A stretch of DNA of 64,000 nt from Opitutaceae bacterium (lineage in GTDB: Bacteria; Verrucomicrobiota; Verrucomicrobiia; Opitutales; Opitutaceae): the NCBI GenBank assembly GCA_027490995.1, contig JAIXWY010000003.1, positions 558,001 to 622,000 of the forward strand, read 5' to 3'. Shown piece by piece: positions 26,753-36,410 of this stretch. Every line of letters begins with the position of its first letter. Positions within the stretch are counted from its first letter, which is position 1. A program made the translations under genes and the position numbers. Below the pieces are notes generated by a model. The model saw only the letters and a program-made list of their open reading frames with translations. It searched no databases and was not told the DNA's origin.

Positions 26753-29719
26753 ATGCAAACCCGTCTACCGTCATCCTTCACTCGGGGGCTTCTCGCCTTC
26801 GCGTTGGCTGGATCCGCCTCCGTTGCATTCGCCCAGGCCGTTGCCACGACCCCGGCCCCCGCCGCGGACTCCAAGGCCTCGGAAACTGTAAAACTCGACA
26901 AGTTCGTGGTCACGGGCTCGTCGATCAAGCGCCCCGCCGATGAGGGCGCGCTGCCCGTCGCGGTCTTTACCAAGCTCGATCTCGAGCAGGAGGGCATCGC
27001 CAGCGCCGAGCAGCTGATCATGAACCTCAACATCAACGGCAACGGCCTCGACAACCTCGCGTCGAACGCCGATGTCGTCGCCGGCGCCCAGCGCGGCAAC
27101 AACGGTGCGAGCTCCGCCAACCTGCGCGGCCAGGGTTCCAATGCCACCCTCATCCTTCTCAATGGCCGTCGCGTCGCTTCGCACGGCCTGAACGGTGGCG
27201 TGGTTGACCTCAACTCGATCCCCTTCGCCGCGATCGAGCGCGTCGAGGTCCTCAAGGACGGCGCCTCCGCAATCTACGGCACCGATGCCATCGGCGGCGT
27301 GATCAACTTTATCACCAAAACGGACTTTCAGGGTGTCGTCGCAAATGCGTCGGCCGACGTGACCGAAGACGGTGGCGGTAATCTCTTCCGCTACTCGCTC
27401 GTCGGCGGATGGGGCAGCCTAGAGAAGGATGGTTGGAACATCATGGCCTCGCTTGCCGTCGCTGACCACAAGCGTCTCGACGGTGATCAGCGCGACTTCG
27501 TCAATACGTTCCAGCCCAATCGCGGTCTCTCGCCCGATACCCGCGGTACGCCGATCGCCACTCTCTTCGCGATCAATGGCCAGCGCACCGTGCTCAGTAA
27601 TGGCCCCACGACCGTCGCGGGCGCCGGCACCGGCCCGATCGACCCTGCTGATGCTACGGCCACGTTGCGCGTGAACGGCATCAATGTCGTCGATCTGCCG
27701 ACCTTCACGGGCGGCTACACCGGGCTTGATGGCATGGGACCCTACGACGAGCGTCTCTGGGCCACCGCCGCATCGAAGTACGGCTCCGCTTGGGATACGG
27801 GTCGTGCCGCCGTGCTCCAGCAGCCGGTGAAGAACACCAATTTTGTCGGCCGCGGTTCGTACAAGCTCGGCCGCCACTTGGCGACCGTCGAGGCCGTGAT
27901 CGGTCGCTCGGACTCGACCAAGAGTTTCTCGCCCAATCAGTGGTCGACCGCCGCTTCGACGGCCGCGGGCGCTCAGCCCACCACCACCACAGCGAACGGC
28001 ACGGTGGTTCCGAATCCGCTGTTCAACCTCCTCTATCCGAGCACCGGCGCGGACTACAACCGCGTCTTCAACTCGCTCGTGGCGTTCTTCCCGGCCCTTG
28101 AGGCCAATCGCGGCCTCCCGATGGCATTCCGCTGGCGCTCTCTCCCTGGCGGCAACCGCGAACTGCGCACGATCAGCGACACGCGACGTTTTCTCGGATC
28201 ACTCGAGGGTCCGCTTCCGCTGCCCTTCGACTTCTTCTCTGATTGGGAATACCGCGCTGGCCTCTCCCAGTCCGAGAGCAAGAGTAAGTCGCGTCTCAAT
28301 GACGGCTACTACTACACGGTGCCATTCGTGAAGCTAGTGAGCGACGGCATCCTCAGCCCGTTCTCCTATACCCAATCCCAGGCGGCGGTGGCTGGCCTCA
28401 AGGCCGCCTCGGCGTCGGGCGTTGAGCTGTACGGTGGTACGTTCACGAACACCACGTTGGATGTTACGACGTCCGGTCCGCTGTTCCAGCTCCCGGCCGG
28501 AACGGTCAACGCCGCGGTGGGTGCGGATTTCCGGCGCGAGGAGTACTTCTTCGCCGGTGATCGCCGCTCCAACGTGAGCGCCGCCGACTCGCTCATCTTC
28601 AACGTGCCGTTCGACAACGCGCTGGCGACGGCGGGCACGCTTAGCCGCGACATCAAGGCGGTCTTCACCGAAGTCCAGATCCCGGTCATTAAGTCGCTCG
28701 ATCTGAACGTCGCCGCGCGTCGCGACCAATACACGGGCTTCGGCGCATCGACCAACCCGAAGGTCACGCTGCGCTTTGCTCCGACCGAGCAGGTGCTCTT
28801 CCGCAGTTCCTACAGCACCGGCTTCCGCGTCCCAACCTTCAAGCAGCAGTTCGACCCGGTCACGGAGAGCATCTACGCCGGTGCCGATCTGCGCGATCCG
28901 ACGACGGGCGTCGCGATCCCGCCGAACTCGATGAACATCCGCAGCGGCGGTAAGACGTCGCTCAATCCCGAGGAGGCCGAAATGCTGTCCGCCGGCGTCG
29001 TCTACTCGCCGATCAAGAACATCACCCTTACCGCCGACTGGTGGTCCGTCCAGCGTGACGGCACGATCCTGATCCTCGGCCCGACGGTCATCTTGCAGAA
29101 TTACCAGCTCTTCCCCGACGCCATCATCCGCAATGCGGGTAACCAGATCACCGCGATCGATAATCGCTGGCTAAACGCCGGTGAGACCCAGACCAAGGGT
29201 ATGGAGTACGGTGCGCGCGGTGACTTTGACGTGCTGGGTGGGCGCCTGACGGCCGAGACGAACATCTCGCAACTGCTGGAGAAGAAGTCGCGTCTCCTCG
29301 CTTCCGCCCCTTGGAGCAGGAGTGAGATTGGCCGCTTCACCCGCGCTAGCGACATCGGACTGAAGTGGAAGTACACCGCCGCCACCTCATTCCGGAAGGG
29401 CAAGTGGACGGGCCGCATCAGCCAGCTCTACCGCGCTGGTTACATGGACTTCGTTCTCCCGGGCGTCGCCAACGGCACCGTGGTGCCGCCGAACTGGAAC
29501 CCGAAGGTCGGCGAGTATATCACGTACAATGCCAGTCTGACCTACCGCTGGCGCCGGGACGTGACGATCGTTGCGGGCATCAAGAATCTGTTCAACGAGG
29601 ATCCGCCCTTCTCGGTCGCCTACGACACCAATACGGGTGCCGGTAGCAGCTGGGAGCCGCGTATCGCCGACCCACGTGGTCGCGCGTTCACGCTGTCGGT
29701 CGAGTACAAGTTCCGTTAA
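26753..29719 (+). CDS. TonB-dependent outer membrane receptor
   Basis: The protein has 988 residues. A signal peptide ends near SVAFAQ, and a Pro/Ala linker leads to the plug, which begins KLDKFVVTGSSIKRP. Plug motifs include RGQGSNATLILLNGRRV and VEVLKDGASAIYGTDAIGGVINF. A long beta-barrel follows, with the TonB-receptor C-terminus (NLFNEDPPF, GRAFTLSVEYKFR). This N-terminal style is common in Opitutaceae. No SusD partner is next to it. The ligand is unknown; glycans or siderophores are both possible. A 14-base palindrome (TTCCGTTAACGGAA) spans the stop codon. Confidence 0.93.
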   Translation: MQTRLPSSFTRGLLAFALAGSASVAFAQAVATTPAPAADSKASETVKLDKFVVTGSSIKRPADEGALPVAVFTKLDLEQEGIASAEQLIMNLNINGNGLDNLASNADVVAGAQRGNNGASSANLRGQGSNATLILLNGRRVASHGLNGGVVDLNSIPFAAIERVEVLKDGASAIYGTDAIGGVINFITKTDFQGVVANASADVTEDGGGNLFRYSLVGGWGSLEKDGWNIMASLAVADHKRLDGDQRDFVNTFQPNRGLSPDTRGTPIATLFAINGQRTVLSNGPTTVAGAGTGPIDPADATATLRVNGINVVDLPTFTGGYTGLDGMGPYDERLWATAASKYGSAWDTGRAAVLQQPVKNTNFVGRGSYKLGRHLATVEAVIGRSDSTKSFSPNQWSTAASTAAGAQPTTTTANGTVVPNPLFNLLYPSTGADYNRVFNSLVAFFPALEANRGLPMAFRWRSLPGGNRELRTISDTRRFLGSLEGPLPLPFDFFSDWEYRAGLSQSESKSKSRLNDGYYYTVPFVKLVSDGILSPFSYTQSQAAVAGLKAASASGVELYGGTFTNTTLDVTTSGPLFQLPAGTVNAAVGADFRREEYFFAGDRRSNVSAADSLIFNVPFDNALATAGTLSRDIKAVFTEVQIPVIKSLDLNVAARRDQYTGFGASTNPKVTLRFAPTEQVLFRSSYSTGFRVPTFKQQFDPVTESIYAGADLRDPTTGVAIPPNSMNIRSGGKTSLNPEEAEMLSAGVVYSPIKNITLTADWWSVQRDGTILILGPTVILQNYQLFPDAIIRNAGNQITAIDNRWLNAGETQTKGMEYGARGDFDVLGGRLTAETNISQLLEKKSRLLASAPWSRSEIGRFTRASDIGLKWKYTAATSFRKGKWTGRISQLYRAGYMDFVLPGVANGTVVPPNWNPKVGEYITYNASLTYRWRRDVTIVAGIKNLFNEDPPFSVAYDTNTGAGSSWEPRIADPRGRAFTLSVEYKFR

Positions 29720-29754
29720 CGGAACGTTCGGTGAGCACGCCGGCGCCGTGCGGG

Positions 29755-30672
29755 TCATCCCGCGCGGCCCGGTCGCGCCGCCGCCACCGTCGCGCGCGCG
29801 AGCTCAATGAAGCGGCTGCGCGCCGGGTGGGCGTGGGATTCCGCCCACGCCGCGAAGTAGCGATAGCGCGGCACGGGTCGCGCCAACGGCACGAAGCACA
29901 CGCCGGGCGGTCGGAGCTGGGCGTACTGAGCGGGCAGGATCGTGGCCCCCATGCCCGCCGCCGCGTAGCTGATCGTCGTCGCGGGCTGTCCTTCCTCCCG
30001 GACGATTTTGGGTTGGAAGCCGGCCTGCTGGCAGAGCACCACGATCCAGGGGTTGAACAAGGGAGCGCTCTCCCGAGCCGCCAGGTAGAGCGGCGTGTCC
30101 GCCAGCTCCCGGAGCGCGAGGCTCGCCCGGCGCCTGCGGAGGAGGGGATGGCCCTCGGCCAGCACCGCCACCAACTGCTCTTCCCCGACGAGCGCGAGCT
30201 GGAGGTCCTCCGTCTCACGGGTGTGGCCGAGGCCGATGAAGCCCAGATCGAGCTGATGACTGATCAACGCGTCGATCTGTTGCGCGGTGTCCATTTCGCG
30301 CAACCGCAACTCCACTTCCGGCATGGCCTGCCGAAACCGCTGCAGTAGCAGGGGCAGGAGGTGATAGGTGAGAGAGGGCACGAACCCGAGCGTGATCTCA
30401 CCGATCTCCCCAGCGGCCTGCCGACGCGCCGCCACCGCTGCATCTTCTGCCCCACGCAGGAGGCGTCGTGCATCGGCGAGGAGCCGCCGGCCTGCCGGCG
30501 TCAGCGCGACCCGGTGCGTGGTGCGCTCCAGCAGGCGCGCTCCCACAGCCTCCTCCAACGCCCGAATCTGGCTGCTCAGCGCGGGCTGCGACATGCGCAG
30601 CACTTCCGCCGCCCGGCGGAAGTGCAGCCGCTCCGCAACCGCGACGAAGGCACGAAGGTGACGCAGCTCCAT
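29755..30672 (-). CDS. LysR-family transcriptional regulator
   Basis: The protein has 305 residues. The N-terminal winged helix-turn-helix (about 1-60) begins MELRHLRAFVAVAERLHFRRAAE and has the MSQPALSSQIRALEEAVGARL recognition region; a periplasmic-binding-protein-like sensor domain follows. It is transcribed divergently from prpE with a 196-base spacer that holds a LysR-type box. It is therefore the likely regulator of the propionate operon. A frame open to 30747 adds 25 unlikely residues, so ATG 30672 is used. Confidence 0.92.
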   Translation of the reverse strand: MELRHLRAFVAVAERLHFRRAAEVLRMSQPALSSQIRALEEAVGARLLERTTHRVALTPAGRRLLADARRLLRGAEDAAVAARRQAAGEIGEITLGFVPSLTYHLLPLLLQRFRQAMPEVELRLREMDTAQQIDALISHQLDLGFIGLGHTRETEDLQLALVGEEQLVAVLAEGHPLLRRRRASLALRELADTPLYLAARESAPLFNPWIVVLCQQAGFQPKIVREEGQPATTISYAAAGMGATILPAQYAQLRPPGVCFVPLARPVPRYRYFAAWAESHAHPARSRFIELARATVAAARPGRAG

Positions 30673-30679
30673 GGAACCG

Positions 30680-30698
30680 TGATAGATATTTTCGATCA
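30680..30698. promoter_or_regulatory. LysR-type T-N11-A box
   Basis: TGAT at 30680-30683 and ATCA at 30695-30698 are separated by exactly 11 bases. This is the canonical dyad of LysR regulators. It lies 7 bases upstream of the lysR ATG and 170 bases before prpE, a position suited to autorepression and inducer-dependent activation of prp. Short dyads like this can occur by chance. Confidence 0.5.
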
Positions 30699-30868
30699 CC
30701 AAGAGCAAATCTAATTCATTCCCGGATCGCAGCGTCTCTGGCATCATGCTGGAGCCAGATCGGAAAGGGTGGTCCGTCCCGGCCTCCCGAAGCGGCGCAG
30801 CCCCACGGCGGTGCTCATTCCGGTCCTGATCACCTTCACCCTGATTTGGATCCCACCTCTACTTGGCC

Positions 30869-32779
30869 ATGAACCCGGACCCGATCGTGACGCGCTCGTT
30901 GCAGGATCCCAATGGCTTCTGGTCCGAGCAGGCTCGTCGTATCGATTGGCATGAGCCGTTTGTTCAGGTCTGCGACTTCTCGCGTGCCCCGTTCGCCCGC
31001 TGGTTCGTTGGCGGCCGTACCAACCTCTGCCACAACGCCGTCGACCGGCATCTGCCCGCGCGGGCCGACCAGCCGGCGCTCCACTTCGTTTCGACCGAAA
31101 CCGGCGAGAAACGGACGCTCACTTACGCGGACTTGCATCGCGAGGTGGTGCGGATGGCGGCCACGCTTCGCGGCCTCGGGCTGCGTCGCGGTGATCGTGT
31201 CATTCTCTACCTTCCGATGGTCCCGGAGGCCGCGGTGGCCATGCTGGCCTGCGCGCGACTTGGGCTGATCCACTCGGCCGTCTTCGCCGGCTTCGCGCCG
31301 CCAAGTCTTGCCAGCCGGATCGACGATGCCGAGGCACGGGTCGTCATCACCTGCGACGCCGGCCTGCGGGGCGGGAAACTCATCCCGTTGAAGCGTTTGG
31401 TCGACGAGGCCGTCGCCCTGGCTCAGACGCGCGTGGACCACGTCCTCGTGGTCAATCGCGGGCTAGATTCGTCGCTGGTGTTGCAGGCACCTCGCGACTG
31501 CGATTACGCGGTGCGCTCCGACCGCCACGCGGGTGAGGCGGTCGCGTGCGAGTGGCTCGAGTCAAGCGAACCCAGCTACCTGCTCTACACCAGCGGGACC
31601 ACCGCACGGCCAAAGGGCATCCAACGCGATACCGGTGGCTACGCCGTGGCCCTTGCCGCGTCGATGGACCTGATCTATGACGGGCACCCGGGCGAGACGT
31701 ACTTTTCGACTGCGGACGTTGGATGGGTCGTTGGCCATTCCTACACCGTCTACGGTCCGTTGCTTCGGGGCATGGCCACGGTGATCTACGAGGGACTGCC
31801 GACTCGGCCGGACGGCGCCATCTGGTGGAAGATTGCCGCTGAGACCGGAGCCACGGTGATGTTTTCGTCTCCGACTGCGATCCGGGTGCTGAAGAAACAG
31901 GACCCGGAGTTGATTCGTCGGCATGATCTTTCGCGTCTGCGGCACCTGTTTCTCGCGGGCGAGCCACTCGACGAGCCGACGTCCACGTGGATCCGGCAGG
32001 CGCTCGGACACGTGACGATCATCGACAACTACTGGCAGACGGAGACCGGTTGGCCCCTGCTCACTCTTCTGGCGGGCGCGGGCCCGGTCTGTGCGCGGCC
32101 GGGGTCTCCTGGCTTTCCTGCCTACGGCTATGATGCGCGGGTCGTGGATCCGACGACCGGTGAACCTGTGCGGCGGGGTGAGAAGGGCGTTTTGACGGTC
32201 GGCCTTCCCCTGCCTCCTGGATGCATGAGCACCCTCTGGCGAAATGACGACCTGTTTGCCCGCCACTATTGCGGGCAGTTCGCAGGCAAAGAAATGTATT
32301 CAACATTCGACTATGCCATGCAGGATGAAGAGGGGTATTTTTTCATCCTTGGTCGTACCGACGACGTGATCAACGTGGCGGGGCATCGCTTGGGTACGCG
32401 TGAGATCGAAGAGGCGATCTGCGCGCATCCGGCCGTGGCGGAGGCGGCGACGGTCGGGCGCCACGACGAACTCAAGGGCCAAGCCGTGGTCTGTTTCGTC
32501 GTACTCCGCCAGCCGGACGCGTATCCCTCCGCCGATGCCCAGGCGAGGGTGAAGCGGGAGATTGAGGACACGGTGGTCCGCCAGGTCGGGGCGCTGGCTC
32601 GTCCGGCGCTGATTACACTCGTTCCGCTGCTGCCCAAGACACGCTCGGGCAAGATCGTGCGGCGGGCGATTCTCGCGGTCGCGGAAGGTCGCGCGACCGG
32701 GGATTTGAGCACGATGGAAGATGCCTCCGCTCTCGAGGCCCTCCAGCGCGAGATCAAGAGTCAGGCGAGGACGGATTGA
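30869..32779 (+). CDS. prpE: Propionyl-CoA synthetase
   Basis: The protein has 636 residues and is an AMP-forming acyl-CoA synthetase of the acetyl/propionyl-CoA synthetase group. The P-loop is YTSGTTARPKGIQRDTGG; the adenylation domain also has DVGWVVGHSYTVYGPL and DNYWQTETGWP. The C-terminal catalytic Lys motif is TRSGKIVRRA. The IQRDTGGY segment and the gene order favour propionate over acetate. It is the first gene of prpE-B-C-D; prpB starts 38 bases after its stop. A TTG two codons upstream is an alternative start. Confidence 0.9.
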   Translation: MNPDPIVTRSLQDPNGFWSEQARRIDWHEPFVQVCDFSRAPFARWFVGGRTNLCHNAVDRHLPARADQPALHFVSTETGEKRTLTYADLHREVVRMAATLRGLGLRRGDRVILYLPMVPEAAVAMLACARLGLIHSAVFAGFAPPSLASRIDDAEARVVITCDAGLRGGKLIPLKRLVDEAVALAQTRVDHVLVVNRGLDSSLVLQAPRDCDYAVRSDRHAGEAVACEWLESSEPSYLLYTSGTTARPKGIQRDTGGYAVALAASMDLIYDGHPGETYFSTADVGWVVGHSYTVYGPLLRGMATVIYEGLPTRPDGAIWWKIAAETGATVMFSSPTAIRVLKKQDPELIRRHDLSRLRHLFLAGEPLDEPTSTWIRQALGHVTIIDNYWQTETGWPLLTLLAGAGPVCARPGSPGFPAYGYDARVVDPTTGEPVRRGEKGVLTVGLPLPPGCMSTLWRNDDLFARHYCGQFAGKEMYSTFDYAMQDEEGYFFILGRTDDVINVAGHRLGTREIEEAICAHPAVAEAATVGRHDELKGQAVVCFVVLRQPDAYPSADAQARVKREIEDTVVRQVGALARPALITLVPLLPKTRSGKIVRRAILAVAEGRATGDLSTMEDASALEALQREIKSQARTD

Positions 32780-32817
32780 TCCTTGTTCCCCGCCCGCGTC
32801 GCGTCACCGTTACCCAC

Positions 32818-33651
32818 ATGTCGTCCCCAGGAAGTCGTTTCCGTGCCGCCCTCGCGGCGGAGAAGCCCCTCCAGCTTACGGGAGTGATTAACGCCTACGC
32901 CGCGCTGCTCGCCCGACGGGCGGGCTTCCGGGCGCTCTACCTCTCGGGTGCCGGGGTGGCCAACCACTCCTATGGCGTGCCGGACACCGGCATCACGGAG
33001 CGGGGGGACGTGCTGATCGACGCGCGGCGGATCACGCGCTGCGTGGATCTGCCCCTCCTCGTCGACATCGACACCGGGTGGGAGGATCCGGAACGCACCG
33101 TGAGGGAAATGGAAGACGCCGGCGTGGCGGCCGTGCACATCGAAGATCAGGTGCCGGCGAAGGTGTGCGGACATTTACCCGGCAAGCACTTGGTCCCAGT
33201 GAAGGCGATGGTTGATCGCGTGCGCGCGGCCGTCCGGGGCCGGCGCGATCCGGAGTTTGTGATCATGGCGCGGACCGATGCGGCGGCGAATGAAGGCCTG
33301 TCCGGGGCCATTGATCGTGCGCAGGCCTACGTCGCCGCAGGAGCGGATATGATCTTTGCTGAGGCGCTCACCACGCTGGAAGAGTACCGCGCCTTCACGC
33401 GGGCGGTGCCGGCCCCCGTCCTTGCGAACCTCACGGAGTTCGGGAAGACACCGCTGTTCGGCTTGGATTCCCTGCGCGATGCCGGCGTCGCGCTCGTGCT
33501 CTATCCGTTGAGTGCCTCGCGCGCGGCGGCCGCCGCGTCGCTGGAGGTGTACGCCGCGATTCGTCGCGACGGTACACAGTCTGCGATGGTCGGGCGGATG
33601 CAGACCCGCAGTGATCTTTACGCCACCCTCGGTTACCAACCGCCACGCTGA
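32818..33651 (+). CDS. prpB: 2-methylisocitrate lyase
   Basis: The protein has 277 residues and belongs to the PEP mutase/isocitrate lyase superfamily. It cleaves 2-methylisocitrate to pyruvate and succinate, the last step of the methylcitrate cycle. Substrate and Mg-binding regions are seen in [25 protein letters not shown] and IMARTDA. The catalytic loop reads KVCGH (Lys115 to His119), whereas the well-known PrpB loop is KRCGH, so the Arg is Val here; the Cys, Gly and His are kept. The preferred ATG 32818 replaces an upstream frame opening at 32776. Confidence 0.9.
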   Translation: MSSPGSRFRAALAAEKPLQLTGVINAYAALLARRAGFRALYLSGAGVANHSYGVPDTGITERGDVLIDARRITRCVDLPLLVDIDTGWEDPERTVREMEDAGVAAVHIEDQVPAKVCGHLPGKHLVPVKAMVDRVRAAVRGRRDPEFVIMARTDAAANEGLSGAIDRAQAYVAAGADMIFAEALTTLEEYRAFTRAVPAPVLANLTEFGKTPLFGLDSLRDAGVALVLYPLSASRAAAAASLEVYAAIRRDGTQSAMVGRMQTRSDLYATLGYQPPR

Positions 33652-33682
33652 GCGCCGCACGCGTTCGAAGGGCCCTTCCACT

Positions 33683-34879
33683 ATGTCTTCCGATTCCTCC
33701 GCCGGCCCAGTCGTTCCCGCCCCCTCGGCTCCTCGGGCCAAAAAATCCGTGGCGCTCTCTGGGGTGGTTGCGGGCAATACCGCGATCTGCACCGTCGGAC
33801 ATTCCGGTAACGACCTGCACTACCGCGGGTACGACATCAACGAGGTGGCAGCGCAGGCCGCCTACGAGGAGGTCGCGCATCTTCTCATCCATGAGCGTCT
33901 CCCGCGCGCGAATGAGTTGGCCGCCTATCGTGCGAAACTGCGCTCGCTCCGGTCCCTGCCGATGCCCCTGCGGATCGTCTTGGAGCAGATCCCGGCATCA
34001 GCGCACCCGATGGATGTGCTGCGGACGGGCACCTCGGTGCTTGGTAACCTTGAAACTGAGTCCCTCCCGGCCGCCGGTGGCACCGCCGCGACGGTCGCCG
34101 GTGCGCGGGAAATCGCCGACCGCTTGCTCGCGAGCTTTCCGTCGATGCTGCTGTATTGGCACCATTTCGCGACGAGCGGCCAGCGCATCGCGGTGGAGAC
34201 GGACGATGAGACAATCGCCGCACACTTCCTGCGCCTGCTGCATCAGCGGGAACCCGCGCCGAGCCATGTGGCCGCGCTGGATCGCTCAATGATTCTTTAT
34301 GCGGAGCACGAGTTCAACGCCTCCACGTTTACTGCGCGGGTCATCGCTGGCACCGGTGCCGACGTGCATTCGTGCGTGACCGGTGCGATTGGCGCACTGC
34401 GCGGCCCGAAACACGGGGGTGCCAACGAGGTGGCGCTGGACATCCAGCAGCGGTATGCGACGCCGGACGACGCGGAGGCGGACATCCGGGCGCGGCTCGC
34501 GCGCCGGGAGATCGTGATTGGCTTCGGGCATCCGGTCTACACCGTCGCGGACCCGCGGAACGGCATCATCAAGGACATCGCGCGCCGACTTTCGGATGAC
34601 GCCGGAGACTCCCGCCTCTTCGGGGTGGCCGAGCGCATCGAGACCCTGATGTGGGCGGAGAAGCGCATGTTCCCGAACCTCGATTGGTTCAGCGCCGTGG
34701 CGTATCATCGGCTGGGCGTGCCGATGCTCATGTTCACACCGCTTTTCGTCATGGCCCGCATCGCCGGGTGGGCCGCGCACATCGTCGAACAGCGGATCGA
34801 CGGTAAAATCATCCGGCCCGGGGCCAACTACACGGGCCCGGAGAATCGCCCCTTTCCTCCGCTGGCCGCGCGGTCGTGA
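33683..34879 (+). CDS. prpC: 2-methylcitrate synthase
   Basis: The protein has 398 residues and belongs to the citrate synthase family. It joins propionyl-CoA and oxaloacetate. Catalytic regions are present: GPKHGGANE and GFGHPVY with their His residues, and the Asp in [11 protein letters not shown]. Position between prpB and prpD assigns it to methylcitrate rather than citrate synthesis. An upstream in-frame extension to 33512 overlaps prpB and is not used; ATG 33683 fits. The first 18 residues are a Ser/Pro/Ala-rich tail. Confidence 0.92.
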   Translation: MSSDSSAGPVVPAPSAPRAKKSVALSGVVAGNTAICTVGHSGNDLHYRGYDINEVAAQAAYEEVAHLLIHERLPRANELAAYRAKLRSLRSLPMPLRIVLEQIPASAHPMDVLRTGTSVLGNLETESLPAAGGTAATVAGAREIADRLLASFPSMLLYWHHFATSGQRIAVETDDETIAAHFLRLLHQREPAPSHVAALDRSMILYAEHEFNASTFTARVIAGTGADVHSCVTGAIGALRGPKHGGANEVALDIQQRYATPDDAEADIRARLARREIVIGFGHPVYTVADPRNGIIKDIARRLSDDAGDSRLFGVAERIETLMWAEKRMFPNLDWFSAVAYHRLGVPMLMFTPLFVMARIAGWAAHIVEQRIDGKIIRPGANYTGPENRPFPPLAARS

Positions 34880-34909
34880 TTCCCTCCACTCAAGCTGCTC
34901 TCTCTTCCC

Positions 34910-36388
34910 ATGTCTGCACACATCAGTAACGTTCGCCCCGATCCTGATTCGCTGCTCGTCGAGCTGGCGGATTACACGCTCAACGCCGCCGTGCAAAGCG
35001 ACGAAGCGTACGACACCGCACGGTGGTGTCTCGCTGACACGCTGGCGTGTGGCATCATGGCGCTCGCGTATCCGGCCTGCACCAAGCTGCTCGGCCCCGT
35101 GGTGCCGGGTGCCACTTTACCGAACGGTGCGCGGGTGCCTGGGACGCCGTACGTACTCGATCCCGTACAAGGCGCCTTCAATGTCGGTGCGATGGTCCGC
35201 TGGCTCGACTTCAATGACACGTGGCTGGCCGCGGAGTGGGGGCACCCGTCCGACAATCTCGGCGCGATCCTCGCCACGGCCGACTGGCTGAGCCGCAACG
35301 AATCCAACCCCGAGACTCTCTCCGCGTTCACGCACGCGCTGCCAGCGCGTCGGACGCCCCTGATGATGCGCGATGTTCTGACCGCGATGATCAAGGCGCA
35401 CGAGATTCAGGGCGTGCTGGCCCTGGAAAATTCCTTCAACCGCGTGGGCCTCGACCATGTGATCTTGGTTCGCATCGCCTCCACGGCGGTGACCACCGGC
35501 CTGCTCGGCGGCAGCCGCGACCAGGTTATCCATGCGCTCTCGCACGCGTGGCTCGACGGCTCCGCGCTGCGCACCTACCGCCACGCGCCAAACACCGGAT
35601 CCCGCAAATCATGGGCCGCGGGTGACGCCACCAGCCGCGCGGTTCGGCTCGCCCTCACGGTGATGACTGGCGAGATGGGCTATCCCTCCGTGCTCACCGC
35701 CCGGACCTGGGGCTTTCAGGATGTTTCCTTCAAGGGTAACGCTGTCCGGCTCGCCCGCCCGCTCGGCAGCTACGTCATGGAACACGTCCTCTTCAAGATT
35801 TCCTTCCCGGCCGAGTTCCACGCGCAGACGGCCGTCGAGTGCGCGATGCAACTCCATCCGGCCGTGCGCGACCGCTTGGACGAGATCGAGCGCGTCGAGA
35901 TGACGACGCACGAGTCGGCGATCCGGATCATTGATAAGAGCGGACCGCTCCATAACCCGGCGGATCGCGATCATTGCCTGCAGTACATGACGGCGATCGG
36001 GCTAATCCACGGTCGCCTGACGGCGGATCATTACGAAGATGCGGCCGCGGCGGATCCGCGGATCGATGCCCTGCGAGCCAAGATGCGTGTTGTGGAAGAC
36101 CGACACTACTCGCGAGATTACCTCGATCCCGAGAAGCGTTCGATCGCGAACGCGGTTCAGGTATTCTTTCGGGACGGCACGAGCACGGCGCGGGTCGAGG
36201 TGCATTACCCGATCGGCCACCGGCGCCGGCGGGCCGAGGGAATTCCCGTGCTCCGGGAAAAGGCGCAGGCCGCGTTCGCGGCACACTTCGGGGCCGTGCG
36301 CGCGGGCGAGATCATGGACCTCTTCGCGGATCGCGCGCGGTTGGAGGCGATGCCGGTGCGGGACTTCGTTGCCCGGTTCGTCGCGTAG
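34910..36388 (+). CDS. prpD: 2-methylcitrate dehydratase
   Basis: The protein has 492 residues and belongs to the MmgE/PrpD family, which dehydrates 2-methylcitrate to 2-methyl-cis-aconitate without an iron-sulfur cluster. Family regions include [50 protein letters not shown] and [15 protein letters not shown]. The length is that of PrpD proper. It is the last gene of the operon, 30 bases after prpC. The step back to methylisocitrate needs an aconitase, which is not in this window. Confidence 0.93.
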   Translation: MSAHISNVRPDPDSLLVELADYTLNAAVQSDEAYDTARWCLADTLACGIMALAYPACTKLLGPVVPGATLPNGARVPGTPYVLDPVQGAFNVGAMVRWLDFNDTWLAAEWGHPSDNLGAILATADWLSRNESNPETLSAFTHALPARRTPLMMRDVLTAMIKAHEIQGVLALENSFNRVGLDHVILVRIASTAVTTGLLGGSRDQVIHALSHAWLDGSALRTYRHAPNTGSRKSWAAGDATSRAVRLALTVMTGEMGYPSVLTARTWGFQDVSFKGNAVRLARPLGSYVMEHVLFKISFPAEFHAQTAVECAMQLHPAVRDRLDEIERVEMTTHESAIRIIDKSGPLHNPADRDHCLQYMTAIGLIHGRLTADHYEDAAAADPRIDALRAKMRVVEDRHYSRDYLDPEKRSIANAVQVFFRDGTSTARVEVHYPIGHRRRRAEGIPVLREKAQAAFAAHFGAVRAGEIMDLFADRARLEAMPVRDFVARFVA

Positions 36389-36410
36389 GCCCGACCCCAC
36401 GCGGATCGGA

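Noticed and set aside
29711..29724. TTCCGTTAACGGAA palindrome over the stop of the TonB receptor gene
   Set aside because: It is a perfect 14-base palindrome, but it is within coding sequence and the stop, has no T-run, and is short enough to be chance.
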